A DNA stretch of 64,000 nt from CADCUY01 sp964242735 (GTDB taxonomy: Bacteria > Actinomycetota > Actinomycetes > Actinomycetales > Quadrisphaeraceae). Both the position numbers and the translations under genes were made by a program. Each line of letters starts with the position of its first letter. Positions within the stretch are counted from its first letter, which is position 1. The stretch spans positions 124,001 to 188,000 of the forward strand of contig CAXTAK010000003.1 of assembly GCA_964242735.1 (NCBI GenBank), in the 5' to 3' direction. Shown here piece after piece: positions 23,690 to 31,754 of this stretch. The notes below the pieces were generated by a model. The model saw nothing but the letters and a program-made list of their open reading frames with translations. It did no database searches and was not told where the DNA came from.

Positions 23690-24859
23690 GTGCCCCGCCT
23701 GCGAACGGTCTCGCCTCGCTCCCGCGGATGGACCAGGGAGCGCGACGGCGAGGGCTTCCGCTACGTCGACCACACCGGCGCCCAGCTGCCCGCGCAGGAC
23801 GCCGCGCGCGTCGCCGCCCTCGTGATCCCCCCGGCGTGGCAGGACGTGTGGGTCTGCCCGCACCCGAACGGGCACATCCAGGCGGTGGGCACCGACGAGG
23901 CCGGGCGCCGCCAGTACGCCTACCACCCGCACTGGCGCGAGAAGCGCGACCGCGCCAAGCACGAGCGGGTCCTCGACGTCGCCCGTCGGCTGCCCGCGGC
24001 CAGGGCCACCGTCGCCGCTCACCTGGCGCTGCCGGGGATGCCGCGCGAGCGCGCGCTCGCCACGGCCTTCCGCCTCCTCGACCTCGGGTACTTCAGGGTG
24101 GGCGGTGAGACGTACGCGGAGTCGAACGCCACCTTCGGCCTGGCGACCATCGAGTGCCGCCACGTGAGCATCGACGGCCCGGAGGTGGTCTTCGACTACG
24201 TCGCCAAGTCGCACAAGGACCGCCGGCTGGTGCTCCGCGACGACGCGGTGCGCGACAGCCTCGCGGGGATGCTGGCGCGCGGGGCACCCGGTGAGAGCGA
24301 CCTGCTCGCGTGGCAGGACGAGGACGGCACCTGGTGCGACATCGCCAGCACCGAGATCAACGCGTACGTGAAGGACGTCATCAGCGAGGCCGAGCCTGTC
24401 GCCTCGAGCGACGAGGAGCCCTCCGAGCGGGCCCTGCCCGGGCCGGTGGACGTCTCGGCGAAGGACTTCCGCACCTGGCACGCCACCGTGCTCGCGGCGA
24501 TGGCGCTGGCGGTCTCCACCCACGCCTCGGACACCCAGGCCGCGCGCAAGCGCGCCGTGAGCCGGGCGATGCAGGAGGTGTCGGGCTACCTCGGCAACAC
24601 CCCGGCGGTGGCGCGCGCGTCCTACGTCGACCCGCGGGTGGTGGACCTGTACGAGGACGGCACGACCATCGAGCCGGTGCTCGAGGACATCGGCGAGGGC
24701 GCCGGCTCCGGAGAGCCCGCGACCCGCGGCGCGGTCGAGGAGGCGGTGCTGCACCTGCTCACCCGCCCCGCGGAGGCGAAGCGGCTCGCGCGCCGGAGCA
24801 GGGTGGCGGGCACCACCGCGCAGCGGCGCAGCGCCGCGCTGGGCCACGGCGCCACCTGA
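23690..24859 (+). CDS. DNA topoisomerase IB (poxvirus/bacterial type)
   Basis: 389 residues relaxing supercoils through a 3'-phosphotyrosyl link. N-terminal part has RDGEGFRYVDHTGAQL and IPPAWQDVWVCPHPNGHIQA; the catalytic domain has YHPHWREKRDRAKHERV, AKSHKDRRLVLRDD, DFRTWHATVLAA and the active-site Tyr in ARASYVDPRVVDLY. All pentad residues appear present. GTG 23690 begins VPRLRTVSPRSRGWTRER; longer frames upstream run into the opposite-strand gene. Confidence 0.93.
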   Translation: MPRLRTVSPRSRGWTRERDGEGFRYVDHTGAQLPAQDAARVAALVIPPAWQDVWVCPHPNGHIQAVGTDEAGRRQYAYHPHWREKRDRAKHERVLDVARRLPAARATVAAHLALPGMPRERALATAFRLLDLGYFRVGGETYAESNATFGLATIECRHVSIDGPEVVFDYVAKSHKDRRLVLRDDAVRDSLAGMLARGAPGESDLLAWQDEDGTWCDIASTEINAYVKDVISEAEPVASSDEEPSERALPGPVDVSAKDFRTWHATVLAAMALAVSTHASDTQAARKRAVSRAMQEVSGYLGNTPAVARASYVDPRVVDLYEDGTTIEPVLEDIGEGAGSGEPATRGAVEEAVLHLLTRPAEAKRLARRSRVAGTTAQRRSAALGHGAT

Positions 24860-24881
24860 GGGAGTGGCGCACCAGGGGCGG

Positions 24882-25235
24882 TCAGGCCCAGCCGAGCTCG
24901 TGCAGCCGGTCGTCGTCGATGCCGAAGTGGTGCGCCACCTCGTGCACGACCGTGGTGGTGACCTCGCGGGCCACCTGCTGCGGTGTGGCACAGGCCCGCA
25001 GCGTGGGGCCGCGGTAGATCGTGATGCGGTCGGGCAGGGAACCGGAGTCCCACCCGGAGTCGCGCTCGGTCAGCGGGGTGCCCTCGTAGAGGCCGAGGAG
25101 GTCGTCGGGGTGCTCCGGTGGAGGTTCGTCGTCCACGAGCACCACGACGTTGACCATGGCCTCGACCATCGGCGCCGGCAGGGCGTCGAGCCCGTCGGCG
25201 ACGAGCGCCTCGAAGTGCTCGCTCGACATCTCCAC
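24882..25235 (-). CDS. zincin-like metallopeptidase (PF06262-type)
   Basis: 117 residues; the motif VVHEVAHHFGIDDDRL near the C terminus is the HExxHxxGxxD zinc site of the small zincin-like family found throughout actinomycetes. N terminus VEMSSEHFEALVADGLDALP is typical. Starts at GTG 25235 or 25241; I chose 25235 by family length. Substrates are unknown; a cytosolic quality-control role has been suggested for the family but I see no evidence here. Confidence 0.85.
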   Translation of the reverse strand: MEMSSEHFEALVADGLDALPAPMVEAMVNVVVLVDDEPPPEHPDDLLGLYEGTPLTERDSGWDSGSLPDRITIYRGPTLRACATPQQVAREVTTTVVHEVAHHFGIDDDRLHELGWA

Positions 25236-25267
25236 CGCCACGGCACCACTGTGCCCGACGCCGCCCC

Positions 25268-25345
25268 GGCGCACCGGGGAGCCCCGGTGCTGTCCGCGGG
25301 GCGCGCTCCCCGCACTGGGGCTCCCCGGTGCGGGGAGCGCGGAGC
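25268..25345. terminator. long nested inverted repeats between two minus-strand genes
   Basis: GCACCGGGGAGCCCCGGTGC is itself a stem-loop, and the following GCACTGGGGCTCCCCGGTGC pairs with it; GCGCTCCCCGCAC pairs with GTGCGGGGAGCGC. The array can form one long or several short hairpins downstream of the aldo/keto reductase stop. It is probably its terminator; the redundancy is unusual. Confidence 0.6.
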
Positions 25346-25348
25346 GGG

Positions 25349-26209
25349 TCAGGCGGCGCTGAGCCGCTCCACCTCGTCGGCGGTCAGCTCCAGCTCCGCG
25401 GCCTCCGCGGAGGCGCGGGCCGTCTCGGGGCGGGACGAACCGGGGATGGGGACGACGACGTCGGCCAGGGCGAGCTGCCACGCCAGGGTCACCTGCTGCG
25501 GGCTGACCCCGCGGGCGCTGGCGACCTCGGCGAAGGCGCCGTGCTCCGTCCCCAGGTCGGAGGCGCTGGAGATGCCGCCGAGCGGGCTCCACGGCAGGAA
25601 GGCGATGCCGAGCTCGGCGCACAGCTGCAGCTCGGGCTGGCTCGAGCGGTACGCCGGCGAGAACTGGTTCTGCACGCTGACCAGTCGCCCGCCGAGCACC
25701 TCGTTCGCCTCGCGGATCTGCTCGGGGTTCGCGTTGGAGATGCCGGCCATGCGGATCGTCCCGGCGTCCAGCAGCTCCGCGATCGCGCCCACCGACTCCG
25801 CGTACGGCACGGAGGAGTCGGGCCGGTGCAGCTGGTAGAGGCCGATGGCGTCGACGCCGAGGCGCTGCACGGACGCCTGCGCGGCCTCCTTGAGGTGGCC
25901 GGGGCTGCTGTCGATCGTCCACGAGCCGTCGCCGGGGCGCAGGTGCCCGCCCTTGGTGGCCACGAGGACCCCGGAGGTGTCGCCGCCCCAGGTGCGCAGG
26001 GCCTCGGCGATGAGCTCCTCGTTGTGGCCGACCTCACCGGCGTCGCGGTGGTAGGCGTCGGCGGTGTCGATGACGGTCACGCCGGCGTCCAGGGAGGCGT
26101 GGATGGTGGCCAGGGAGCGCGCCCGGTCCGGGCGTCCCTCGATGGACATGGGCATGCCGCCCAGGCCGATGGCCGAGACGGTGGTGTCGCCGATGGCACG
26201 TGTCTTCAC
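25349..26209 (-). CDS. aldo/keto reductase
   Basis: 286 residues. Catalytic residues are visible in DTADAYHRDAGE (Asp, Tyr), LVATKGGH (Lys) and GLYQLHRPD (His); VVPIPGSSRPETARA binds the cofactor phosphate. ATG 26209 is preceded by the tRNA cluster promoter region on the other strand. Different subfamily from the reductase at 3864-4889. Substrate unknown. Confidence 0.92.
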   Translation of the reverse strand: MKTRAIGDTTVSAIGLGGMPMSIEGRPDRARSLATIHASLDAGVTVIDTADAYHRDAGEVGHNEELIAEALRTWGGDTSGVLVATKGGHLRPGDGSWTIDSSPGHLKEAAQASVQRLGVDAIGLYQLHRPDSSVPYAESVGAIAELLDAGTIRMAGISNANPEQIREANEVLGGRLVSVQNQFSPAYRSSQPELQLCAELGIAFLPWSPLGGISSASDLGTEHGAFAEVASARGVSPQQVTLAWQLALADVVVPIPGSSRPETARASAEAAELELTADEVERLSAA

Positions 26210-26238
26210 AGGCGGAACCTACCCGGCGGGAGACCCGC

Positions 26239-26244
26239 TATGCT
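26239..26244 (+). promoter_or_regulatory. possible -10 element of the tRNA cluster
   Basis: TATGCT lies 62 bases upstream of tRNA-Glu in an otherwise GC-rich spacer. No convincing -35 at 17 bases is visible. Proposed only because the three tRNA genes need a promoter here. Confidence 0.35.
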
Positions 26245-26305
26245 CGTGGCCGTCCTCGACGGTCGAACGTCCCGGGCCCGCTCGTGGGTGGAGGCCGGAG
26301 TCCCA

Positions 26306-26381
26306 GCCCCTATCGTCTAGTGGCCCAGGACACCGCCCTTTCAAGGCGGCAGCGCGGGTTCGAATCCCGTTGGGGGTACCA
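26306..26381 (+). tRNA. tRNA-Glu (anticodon TTC)
   Basis: Acceptor GCCCCTA pairs with TGGGGGT, anticodon stem CCGCC/GGCGG around CTTTCAA, T-arm GCGGGTTCGAATCCCGT, discriminator A and an encoded CCA (26379-26381). First of a three-tRNA cluster. Confidence 0.94.
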
Positions 26382-26410
26382 GCACCACCAGCACCACGGC
26401 CTCACCACGA

Positions 26411-26487
26411 GGCCCCGTAGCGCAGTTGGTTAGCGCGCCGCCCTGTCACGGCGGAGGTCGCGGGTTCAAGTCCCGTCGGGGTCGCCA
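26411..26487 (+). tRNA. tRNA-Asp (anticodon GTC)
   Basis: Acceptor GGCCCCG/CGGGGTC, D-arm AGCGCAGTTGGTTAGCGC, anticodon stem CCGCC/GGCGG around CTGTCAC, T-arm CGGGTTCAAGTCCCG, discriminator G and encoded CCA (26485-26487). Follows tRNA-Glu by 29 bases. Confidence 0.95.
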
Positions 26488-26509
26488 GCGAGCCGCTCGG
26501 CTCGTGCAC

Positions 26510-26582
26510 GGCCAGGTAGCTCAGTTGGTAGAGCGACCGACTGAAAATCGGTAGGTCGGCGGTTCAACCCCGCCCCTGGCCA
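26510..26582 (+). tRNA. tRNA-Phe (anticodon GAA)
   Basis: Acceptor GGCCAGG/CCTGGCC, D-arm AGCTCAGTTGGTAGAGC, anticodon stem CCGAC/GTCGG-type around CTGAAAA, T-arm GGCGGTTCAACCCCGCC, discriminator A. Unlike its two neighbours no CCA is encoded. Confidence 0.94.
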
Positions 26583-26785
26583 CACATCGTCGACCAGCCG
26601 ATCGGCCCCCGGACAGCGGAACGTCCGGGAGGGAGCGCCCGGCTGCGTGCCCGCGGGTCCCGTGTCATCCGCACCGACCGCCGATCGATCCCCAGGCTGC
26701 GCCCAGGGTCCACGGAGCTTGCTGCCAGGTGCGGGCACCAACGTCAGCACCGGCCGTGCCCGCCGTTCGTGAGGAGCGCCTCGCC

Positions 26786-27226
26786 GTGGACGACGTCTTG
26801 AAGCACCACAGCCCCCCTGACCCCGACCAGACGCTCCCGCCGCCGCGGGACGTCGACCGCGATGTGCAGACGGGTCCGTCACCGGCTGCTGCCGCTGACC
26901 ACCAGTTCTCCCGTGAGCACTACGGCTTCGCCTCCACCGCGGGGGGCGGCCCAGCGGCCTCCTCCTGTCCGGGACCAGCGGGGGCAGGAGGGCTGCCGTC
27001 GTCGGCGCTCCAGGCCGACCCGCGTGCCAGCGGGCGGATCCGACCCGGTCGGGGGCTCCGGCGCGCTGCGCTCGCCACCGCTGCGATGACGGGCGTCCTG
27101 CTGATCGGTGCCGCCGGGACGTCGATCGCGAGCGGCTCGGGTGGCGGAGGGCCATCGGGCGTCGGCGGGCACGGTCGCGGCGTCGCGCTCTTCGACGGCG
27201 GCGGTGCTGGGCGCGGGGGGCCGTGA
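26786..27226 (+). CDS. hypothetical single-pass membrane protein
   Basis: 146 residues from GTG 26786 with GAGGAG about ten bases upstream. A soluble, Pro-rich first 95 residues lead through RPGRGLRRAALATAAMTGVL to a membrane helix and a Gly-rich external tail. No family recognised. It precedes another small membrane protein and the ferric-reductase-like gene on the same strand, so it may be an accessory part of that operon. The 200 bases before it hold nothing I can name. Confidence 0.45.
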   Translation: MDDVLKHHSPPDPDQTLPPPRDVDRDVQTGPSPAAAADHQFSREHYGFASTAGGGPAASSCPGPAGAGGLPSSALQADPRASGRIRPGRGLRRAALATAAMTGVLLIGAAGTSIASGSGGGGPSGVGGHGRGVALFDGGGAGRGGP

Positions 27227-27530
27227 GCACCGGGCAGCCGCTCGCCGGCTGGCGGGATCCCGCGCGCTCGCGGCGATCGGCGTGGGACGGGCGGTGACCG
27301 GGGCCCCTCCCGAGCGGATCACGGTCGTGGTGCTCGTGCTCGCCACGCTGGTGGGTCTGCGGCTGGGTGCGACCGGCCCCGCGACGTCGCCGGTGGCTCC
27401 CGGTGAGGAACCCGTGTCCGTCGTCCAGTGGATCGCCGACCGCTCGACCGAGCGGGTGGCGGGGGGCCCTGCCCCCGACGCGGGTGAGGGTGGGGGCAGG
27501 CTCGGCGGGGGCACCGGTGGTGGCCGGTGA
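27204..27530 (+). CDS. hypothetical small membrane protein coupled to reductase gene
   Basis: Its stop overlaps the reductase start as GTGA, which is the main evidence that this frame is translated. It carries one membrane helix (ITVVVLVLATLVGLRLGATG) followed by SPVAPGEEPVSVVQWIADRS. The start is uncertain: GTG 27204 or a later GTG near 27279 or 27291. GTG 27223, which overlaps the upstream stop, is in a different frame and ends after 24 codons, so a frameshift is possible. Confidence 0.5.
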   Translation: MLGAGGREHRAAARRLAGSRALAAIGVGRAVTGAPPERITVVVLVLATLVGLRLGATGPATSPVAPGEEPVSVVQWIADRSTERVAGGPAPDAGEGGGRLGGGTGGGR

Positions 27531-28939
27531 TCGCAGCGGACCTGCTGCGCCGCCCCCTCCGTGCCCTCGATCGCGCCGTCCACCCGGCCAGCTCCCCACC
27601 TGCGGATCCTGACGCGCCACGACGGCGCCCACCGCCGTCCTACCGCCGGTGCGCGCACGCGGTGCTCGTCGTGCTGGCTGCGGGTGCCCTCGTGGTGCTC
27701 GCGTGGCCGGTCCTGGTCGCGCTGGCCCTGCCGGCGCCGATCCAGCCCGTCGCGCTCCTCGCGCACGTCAGCGGCATGCTCGCTGGCTACTCGGTGCTCG
27801 TCCTGCTCGTGCTGATGTCGCGCTGGCCGGTCCTGGAGCGGGGCGTGGGGGCCGACCGGTTGACCCGCTGGCACACCGCGGGGGGACGCACGGTGCTGAC
27901 GTCGGTGCTCGTCCACGCGCTCGCCGCCACCACCGCCTGGGCCCAGCTCACCGGGCTGGGTCCGTGGCGGGCCGTCGTGGACGTCCTGGCGATGCCCGGG
28001 CTGGTGGCGGCGACGGTGGCGACCTCGCTCGTGGTCGCGGTCGCGGTGGCCTCGGTGCGGTCGGCCCGGCGCCGGCTGGGGTACGAGACCTGGCACGCCC
28101 TGCACCTGTCGATGTACGTGGCGGTCGCCCTCTCGTTCGCGCACCAGCTGGCCGGACCCGACCTCGCCGGCAGGCCCGTGCTGCAGGTGGCGTGGGCCCT
28201 GCTGTACGCCTGGGCCTTCGCCCTGGTGCTGCGGTACCGCGTGCTCGCGCCGCTGGGGACCACCGTCCGCCACCGCCTGCGCGTGGCGAGCGTCACTCCC
28301 GAGGCGCCCGGGGTGGTGTCCATCGTCGTGACCGGGCGAGACCTGGACGGACTGGCGGCCGAGCCGGGCCAGTTCTTCCGGTGGCGCTTCCTCACCGCCG
28401 GCCTCTGGGCCAGCGCCCACCCCTTCTCCTTGTCCGCGCCCCCCACCGGCGACAGGCTGCGCCTGACCGTCAAGGCCCTCGGAGGGGGCAGCAGCCGCGT
28501 CCAGCAGGTCGAGCCGGGCACCTGGGTCGTCGCGGAGGGGCCCTACGGGGCCATGACCTCGCAGCGCCGGACCCGCCGCCACGTGCTGCTGATCGCCGGG
28601 GGCGTCGGCATCACCCCCATGCGGGCGCTCTTCGAGAGCCTGCCCGTCGAGTCCGACCGCAGCCTGGTCCTGCTGTACCGCGCTCCGGACCGCGGCCAGA
28701 TCCTCTTCCGCCAGGAGCTCGACGCCCTCGCCGCCCAGCGGCGCGCCCACGTGGTCTACCTGCTCGGCAAGGACCCCGACCTGCTGTCGGCGGAGTCCCT
28801 GCGCCGCCTGGTGCCGGACGTGGTCGAGCGCGACGTCTACCTGTGCGGTCCACCACGGCTGAGCAGCGCTGTCAGGGACTCGCTCGCGACCGCCGGGCTC
28901 CCCTCCGGTCAGCTGCACGAGGAGCGCTTCGCGTTCTGA
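27527..28939 (+). CDS. ferric reductase-like flavocytochrome (FRE/NOX type)
   Basis: 470 residues. Residues ~35-240 contain six membrane helices with paired haem-ligand His candidates in GRTVLTSVLVHALAATT and WHALHLSMYVAVALSFAHQL. The C-terminal 230 residues are a ferredoxin-NADP reductase module: FAD motif FRWRFL with AHPFSLSAPP, and NAD(P) site VLLIAGGVGITPMRALFE plus YLCGPPRLSSAV. It moves electrons from cytosolic NAD(P)H across the membrane to ferric iron, haem proteins or oxygen. Usual partners with FMN-binding domains are absent here; instead two small membrane proteins precede it. Confidence 0.9.
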   Translation: MIAADLLRRPLRALDRAVHPASSPPADPDAPRRRPPPSYRRCAHAVLVVLAAGALVVLAWPVLVALALPAPIQPVALLAHVSGMLAGYSVLVLLVLMSRWPVLERGVGADRLTRWHTAGGRTVLTSVLVHALAATTAWAQLTGLGPWRAVVDVLAMPGLVAATVATSLVVAVAVASVRSARRRLGYETWHALHLSMYVAVALSFAHQLAGPDLAGRPVLQVAWALLYAWAFALVLRYRVLAPLGTTVRHRLRVASVTPEAPGVVSIVVTGRDLDGLAAEPGQFFRWRFLTAGLWASAHPFSLSAPPTGDRLRLTVKALGGGSSRVQQVEPGTWVVAEGPYGAMTSQRRTRRHVLLIAGGVGITPMRALFESLPVESDRSLVLLYRAPDRGQILFRQELDALAAQRRAHVVYLLGKDPDLLSAESLRRLVPDVVERDVYLCGPPRLSSAVRDSLATAGLPSGQLHEERFAF

Positions 28940-29115
28940 CGCGGGAACGATCGCGCCCGTGGAGCACCTCTTCGGACCCGGGGGTCCGTGCTGGTCCCCG
29001 GGCACGGGAGGGCTCGACGGGGTACGGGTGGTCGAGGTCGTGGTCGCCGGGTCCCGCTCGACCCCTGGGCCGACGGCTGAGGACGCGGTCTCCCGCCGTC
29101 GGCCCGAGGTGGCCC

Positions 29116-29253
29116 TCAGCGGTGCTGTGCGGGCGCGCGGGTCGGGATGCGGTCGAGCTGGGCGACCACGGCCGCGTCGAGGTGGACGTCGCCGGCGGTG
29201 AGGTCGGCCTCGAGGTGGGCCACGGATGATGTGCCGGGGATGAGCAAGGTGTT
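29116..29253 (-). pseudogene. aldo/keto reductase C-terminal stump
   Basis: 45 codons (NTLLIPGTSSVAHLEADLTA, then GDVHLDAAVVAQLDRI) match the cofactor-binding end of an aldo/keto reductase. Nothing upstream in any frame continues the barrel; the DNA changes to a Thr/Arg-rich nonsense frame. A MarR gene begins 190 bases away in the opposite direction, suggesting that a divergent regulator/enzyme pair lost its enzyme. Confidence 0.75.
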
Positions 29254-29441
29254 CGGGCGGGGTCGTCGTGGAGGCGCTCCAGCTGCATCGCGCCCGTACC
29301 CGAGCCGAGACACCGCTCGGCCTGCGAGCGCCGCGGCCCCGCCGGGTCGGGGCCTGGAGCCGGTACCGGTGGTGGTGGCGGTCGTGGTCGTTCCTCTCGC
29401 CGTCGGCGTCGTGGTGTCAACAGCAGGATGGAGGTGCAGAC

Positions 29442-29864
29442 GTGTCAGCAGCACACGCCGACGACGTGAGCCTCTGGCTGGCGTGGAAGCGCGTCGGCGA
29501 GGTGACGCGCGGGCGGATCCTCACCGACGTCATCGCGGACAGCTCACTCACCGAGCCCGAGCTCACCGTGCTCGTCCACCTCGACGAAGCCGGCGGCACG
29601 CTGCGCCAGAACGCGCTGGCCACCGCCGCCGGGTGGGACCGCACGCGCCTGTCCCACATGCTGACCCGCATGGAGCAGCGCGATCACCTCTCCCGCGAGC
29701 GGCTCCGCAACGGCGTCGTCGTCACCGTGCTCGAGGCCGGCCGCAGCTCCCCCGCCGCGACCCGGGCACCCCTGGCCGATGCCGTGGACCGGCACGTCAC
29801 AGGCCGACTCAGCGCCGAGCGACGATCAGCGCTGCGCGCCATCACCGAAGCCCTCAGCGACTGA
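29442..29864 (+). CDS. MarR family transcriptional regulator
   Basis: 140 residues from GTG 29442. The winged helix reads SLTEPELTVLVHLDEAGGTL, then NALATAAGWDRTRLSHMLTR (recognition helix) and a wing with RERLRNGVVVTVLEAG. Helices at both ends would form the dimer interface. Its natural target may have been the aldo/keto reductase now reduced to a stump; it may therefore be orphaned. Confidence 0.88.
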   Translation: MSAAHADDVSLWLAWKRVGEVTRGRILTDVIADSSLTEPELTVLVHLDEAGGTLRQNALATAAGWDRTRLSHMLTRMEQRDHLSRERLRNGVVVTVLEAGRSSPAATRAPLADAVDRHVTGRLSAERRSALRAITEALSD

Positions 29865-30065
29865 CGCCGGTGTGCCCACGCCGTCGCGTGACGTCGGGCT
29901 CGTCGGCGCCGCTCGTCCGGGCGCAGTCGGTGGCGCCTGCCGGATCACGCGGCGCGTGGTCGAGCAGGTCCACGGCGTCGCCGGCTCCGCCGATCACCGG
30001 GACCACCGGGATCACGGGGGCACCAGGTCGCGGGCGGGGCGGCGGAGCGGTCGCGGCGTCGCCAC

Positions 30066-30290
30066 TCACCACCCGGTGGCGCGTGGCGACGACAGCGCTC
30101 CGCCGGTCGGGTTCGACCCCACCTGCGCGGCGCCGTCCGCGAGGCCCCCGGCGCCGACGAGCATCGCCGAGCACCCGGCGATCATGAGCAGCACGAACAC
30201 GACCACCACGGCGAGGACGAGCCTCTCGCGCTCGAACCACGACCGAGCAGCCGGGGACGACTCGTCAGGCGGGGTTGCAGCCTCGAACAC
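30066..30290 (-). CDS. small membrane protein
   Basis: 74 residues from GTG 30290: acidic N terminus, then RERLVLAVVVVFVLLMIAGC as a single strong membrane helix and a Gly/Ala-rich tail. The IAGC could be read as a lipobox but the N terminus is too long and acidic for a signal peptide. No family recognised. Confidence 0.5.
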   Translation of the reverse strand: MFEAATPPDESSPAARSWFERERLVLAVVVVFVLLMIAGCSAMLVGAGGLADGAAQVGSNPTGGALSSPRATGW

Positions 30291-30447
30291 AGGGCTCCTC
30301 AGGTCGTGGTCGCCAGCGACACCAGTCGCTACGACATCACGCTGAGCAACGTTCAACCCACCGGTGGACCTGGCGCGTCAGTGACAGCAGCCAGGGCGGA
30401 CGCACCCGCCACCCCGCAGGAGCGGCGGCCGTGCGTCCGGCCTCGGC

Positions 30448-30645
30448 TCAGGCGCTCTCGCGCGCACCACCCAGCAGGTTCCGGACCTCCGACTCGCGGT
30501 AGCGGCGGTGCCCGCCGAGCGTGCGGATCGACGTCAGCTTGCCGGCCTTGGCCCAGCGCGTCACCGTCTTGGGGTCCACGCGGAAGAGCGCAGCCACCTC
30601 GGCCGGCGTCAGCAGCACCTCGGGCTTGGCGATCGATGCAGACAT
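30448..30645 (-). CDS. bldC: BldC-family developmental regulator
   Basis: 65 residues, ATG 30645 with GAGGAG six bases upstream (a second ATG at 30651 overlaps that site and is less likely). LLTPAEVAALFRVDPKTVTR, WAKAGKLTSIRTLGGHRRYR and ESEVRNLL are nearly identical to Streptomyces BldC over the MerR-like helix-turn-helix. BldC binds direct repeats cooperatively and delays development in Streptomyces (family knowledge). The location next to DUF3073 and purM is also as in other actinomycetes. Confidence 0.95.
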   Translation of the reverse strand: MSASIAKPEVLLTPAEVAALFRVDPKTVTRWAKAGKLTSIRTLGGHRRYRESEVRNLLGGARESA

Positions 30646-30754
30646 GGTCATCTCCTCAGGGGAACGCCTCGTACCACCCACCTGGCACGGGAAGGGCCGT
30701 TCCTCATGAGATCGTCCCGAATCGCACGAGTGCCCGACCATAGCCCGACTGGGT

Positions 30755-30776
30755 CATCCTTGTAACTACAAGGATG
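30755..30776. promoter_or_regulatory. 22-bp perfect palindrome upstream of bldC
   Basis: Arms CATCCTTGTA (30755-30764) and TACAAGGATG (30767-30776) around AC. It is one of the most AT-rich stretches in this part and lies 110 bases upstream of bldC and 190 bases upstream of the divergent DUF3073 gene. The 30652-30966 spacer otherwise has only a possible -10 TATCGT near 30886 for DUF3073. An operator is the likely reading; the binding protein is unknown. Confidence 0.55.
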
Positions 30777-30966
30777 TCACTCGGTCCGACCGACTGTCGG
30801 CCGAACGGGTGGTCCCGGGGGCATCCGGCGTCAGCTGCGGCGTGGCAGCCGGCACCGGGGCGCGCGGGCGTCCAGGGCGAGCATGTATCGTCATCGCTCT
30901 GAGAAGCCGATCGCCGAGGGCCGCCCCAGGGCAGAGCCCGGCACGACACGTGGGGGGGTCGACGCC

Positions 30967-31167
30967 ATGGGGCGCGGCCGTCAGAAGGCGAAGCAGACGA
31001 AGGTCGCCCGGGAGCTGAAGTACTACAGCCCGGAGACCGACTACGCCAAGCTGCAGCGCGAGCTCGGAGCCGGAGGCTCCAGTCCTGTCGAACCGCCGAT
31101 CCGCGAGGACACCGACGGTGTCAGTGGTGACGATCCCTACGAGGACTGGGTGCGCAGCTCCGGCTGA
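30967..31167 (+). CDS. DUF3073 family protein
   Basis: 66 residues. MGRGRQKAKQTKVARELKYY, then SPETDYAKLQREL and a C-terminal DPYEDW are the complete DUF3073 signature. The family is small, basic at the N terminus and confined to actinomycetes; its function is not known. Divergent from bldC and convergent with the DUF732-like gene 6 bases away. Confidence 0.93.
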   Translation: MGRGRQKAKQTKVARELKYYSPETDYAKLQRELGAGGSSPVEPPIREDTDGVSGDDPYEDWVRSSG

Positions 31168-31173
31168 GCCGCC

Positions 31174-31638
31174 TCACACCACCCCGGTGGGGTCCAGCTG
31201 GCTCTCACCGCGGCACAGCGTGGTGACGGCGGTGGCTGCGATGTCGGCCGAGGCGGCCGGGTGGGCGAGCAGGTCGGTGCTGACGTCGTCGAGCTCGTCA
31301 CCGGCCGCGAGCCGGTCGCACACCTCCCAGCCCATCTCCAACAGCGCCGGGTCGGTGTACCACTCGTACGTCTCCAGGGCCAGGGCGCCGAGGTAGGCCT
31401 GCTCGTCCGCGCCGGTCGCCGATCCGAAGCTGCCGCCGCCGCTGCTGCCCACCGCGTAGGCCAGGCCGCCGACGACCGCGAGCAGGATGGCGGCGCCCCC
31501 GGCGAGGACTGCGCCGAGGACGGCGCCGATCAGGGACGCGGGGCCAGCGACCGACCACGACCACGCCGCACCCCGGTCGGGGGGAGGTGTGGAGGTCGGG
31601 TCGACGCGGGGGGCAGGAGGGGCCTGCACGGTGCTCAT
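31174..31638 (-). CDS. DUF732-like membrane-anchored protein
   Basis: 154 residues from ATG 31638. A Pro-rich cytosolic start is followed by a membrane helix (LIGAVLGAVLAGGAAILLAV) and an external part with two Cys (WEVCDRLAAGDELDDV and VTTLCRGESQLD) spaced as in DUF732, a family of exported mycobacterial-type helical proteins. The Cys pair probably forms a disulfide. Function unknown. Confidence 0.65.
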   Translation of the reverse strand: MSTVQAPPAPRVDPTSTPPPDRGAAWSWSVAGPASLIGAVLGAVLAGGAAILLAVVGGLAYAVGSSGGGSFGSATGADEQAYLGALALETYEWYTDPALLEMGWEVCDRLAAGDELDDVSTDLLAHPAASADIAATAVTTLCRGESQLDPTGVV

Positions 31639-31754
31639 GACGCACCTTCGCCGGCCGTGGGGCACCGAGCAACGGCGCCTGCGCCGTCCCGGTCATCGAC
31701 TCTCGCCCTTCCGGCGGAAGCGGTGACGACGCGTGACTGCTTGCTCGAACCGCC

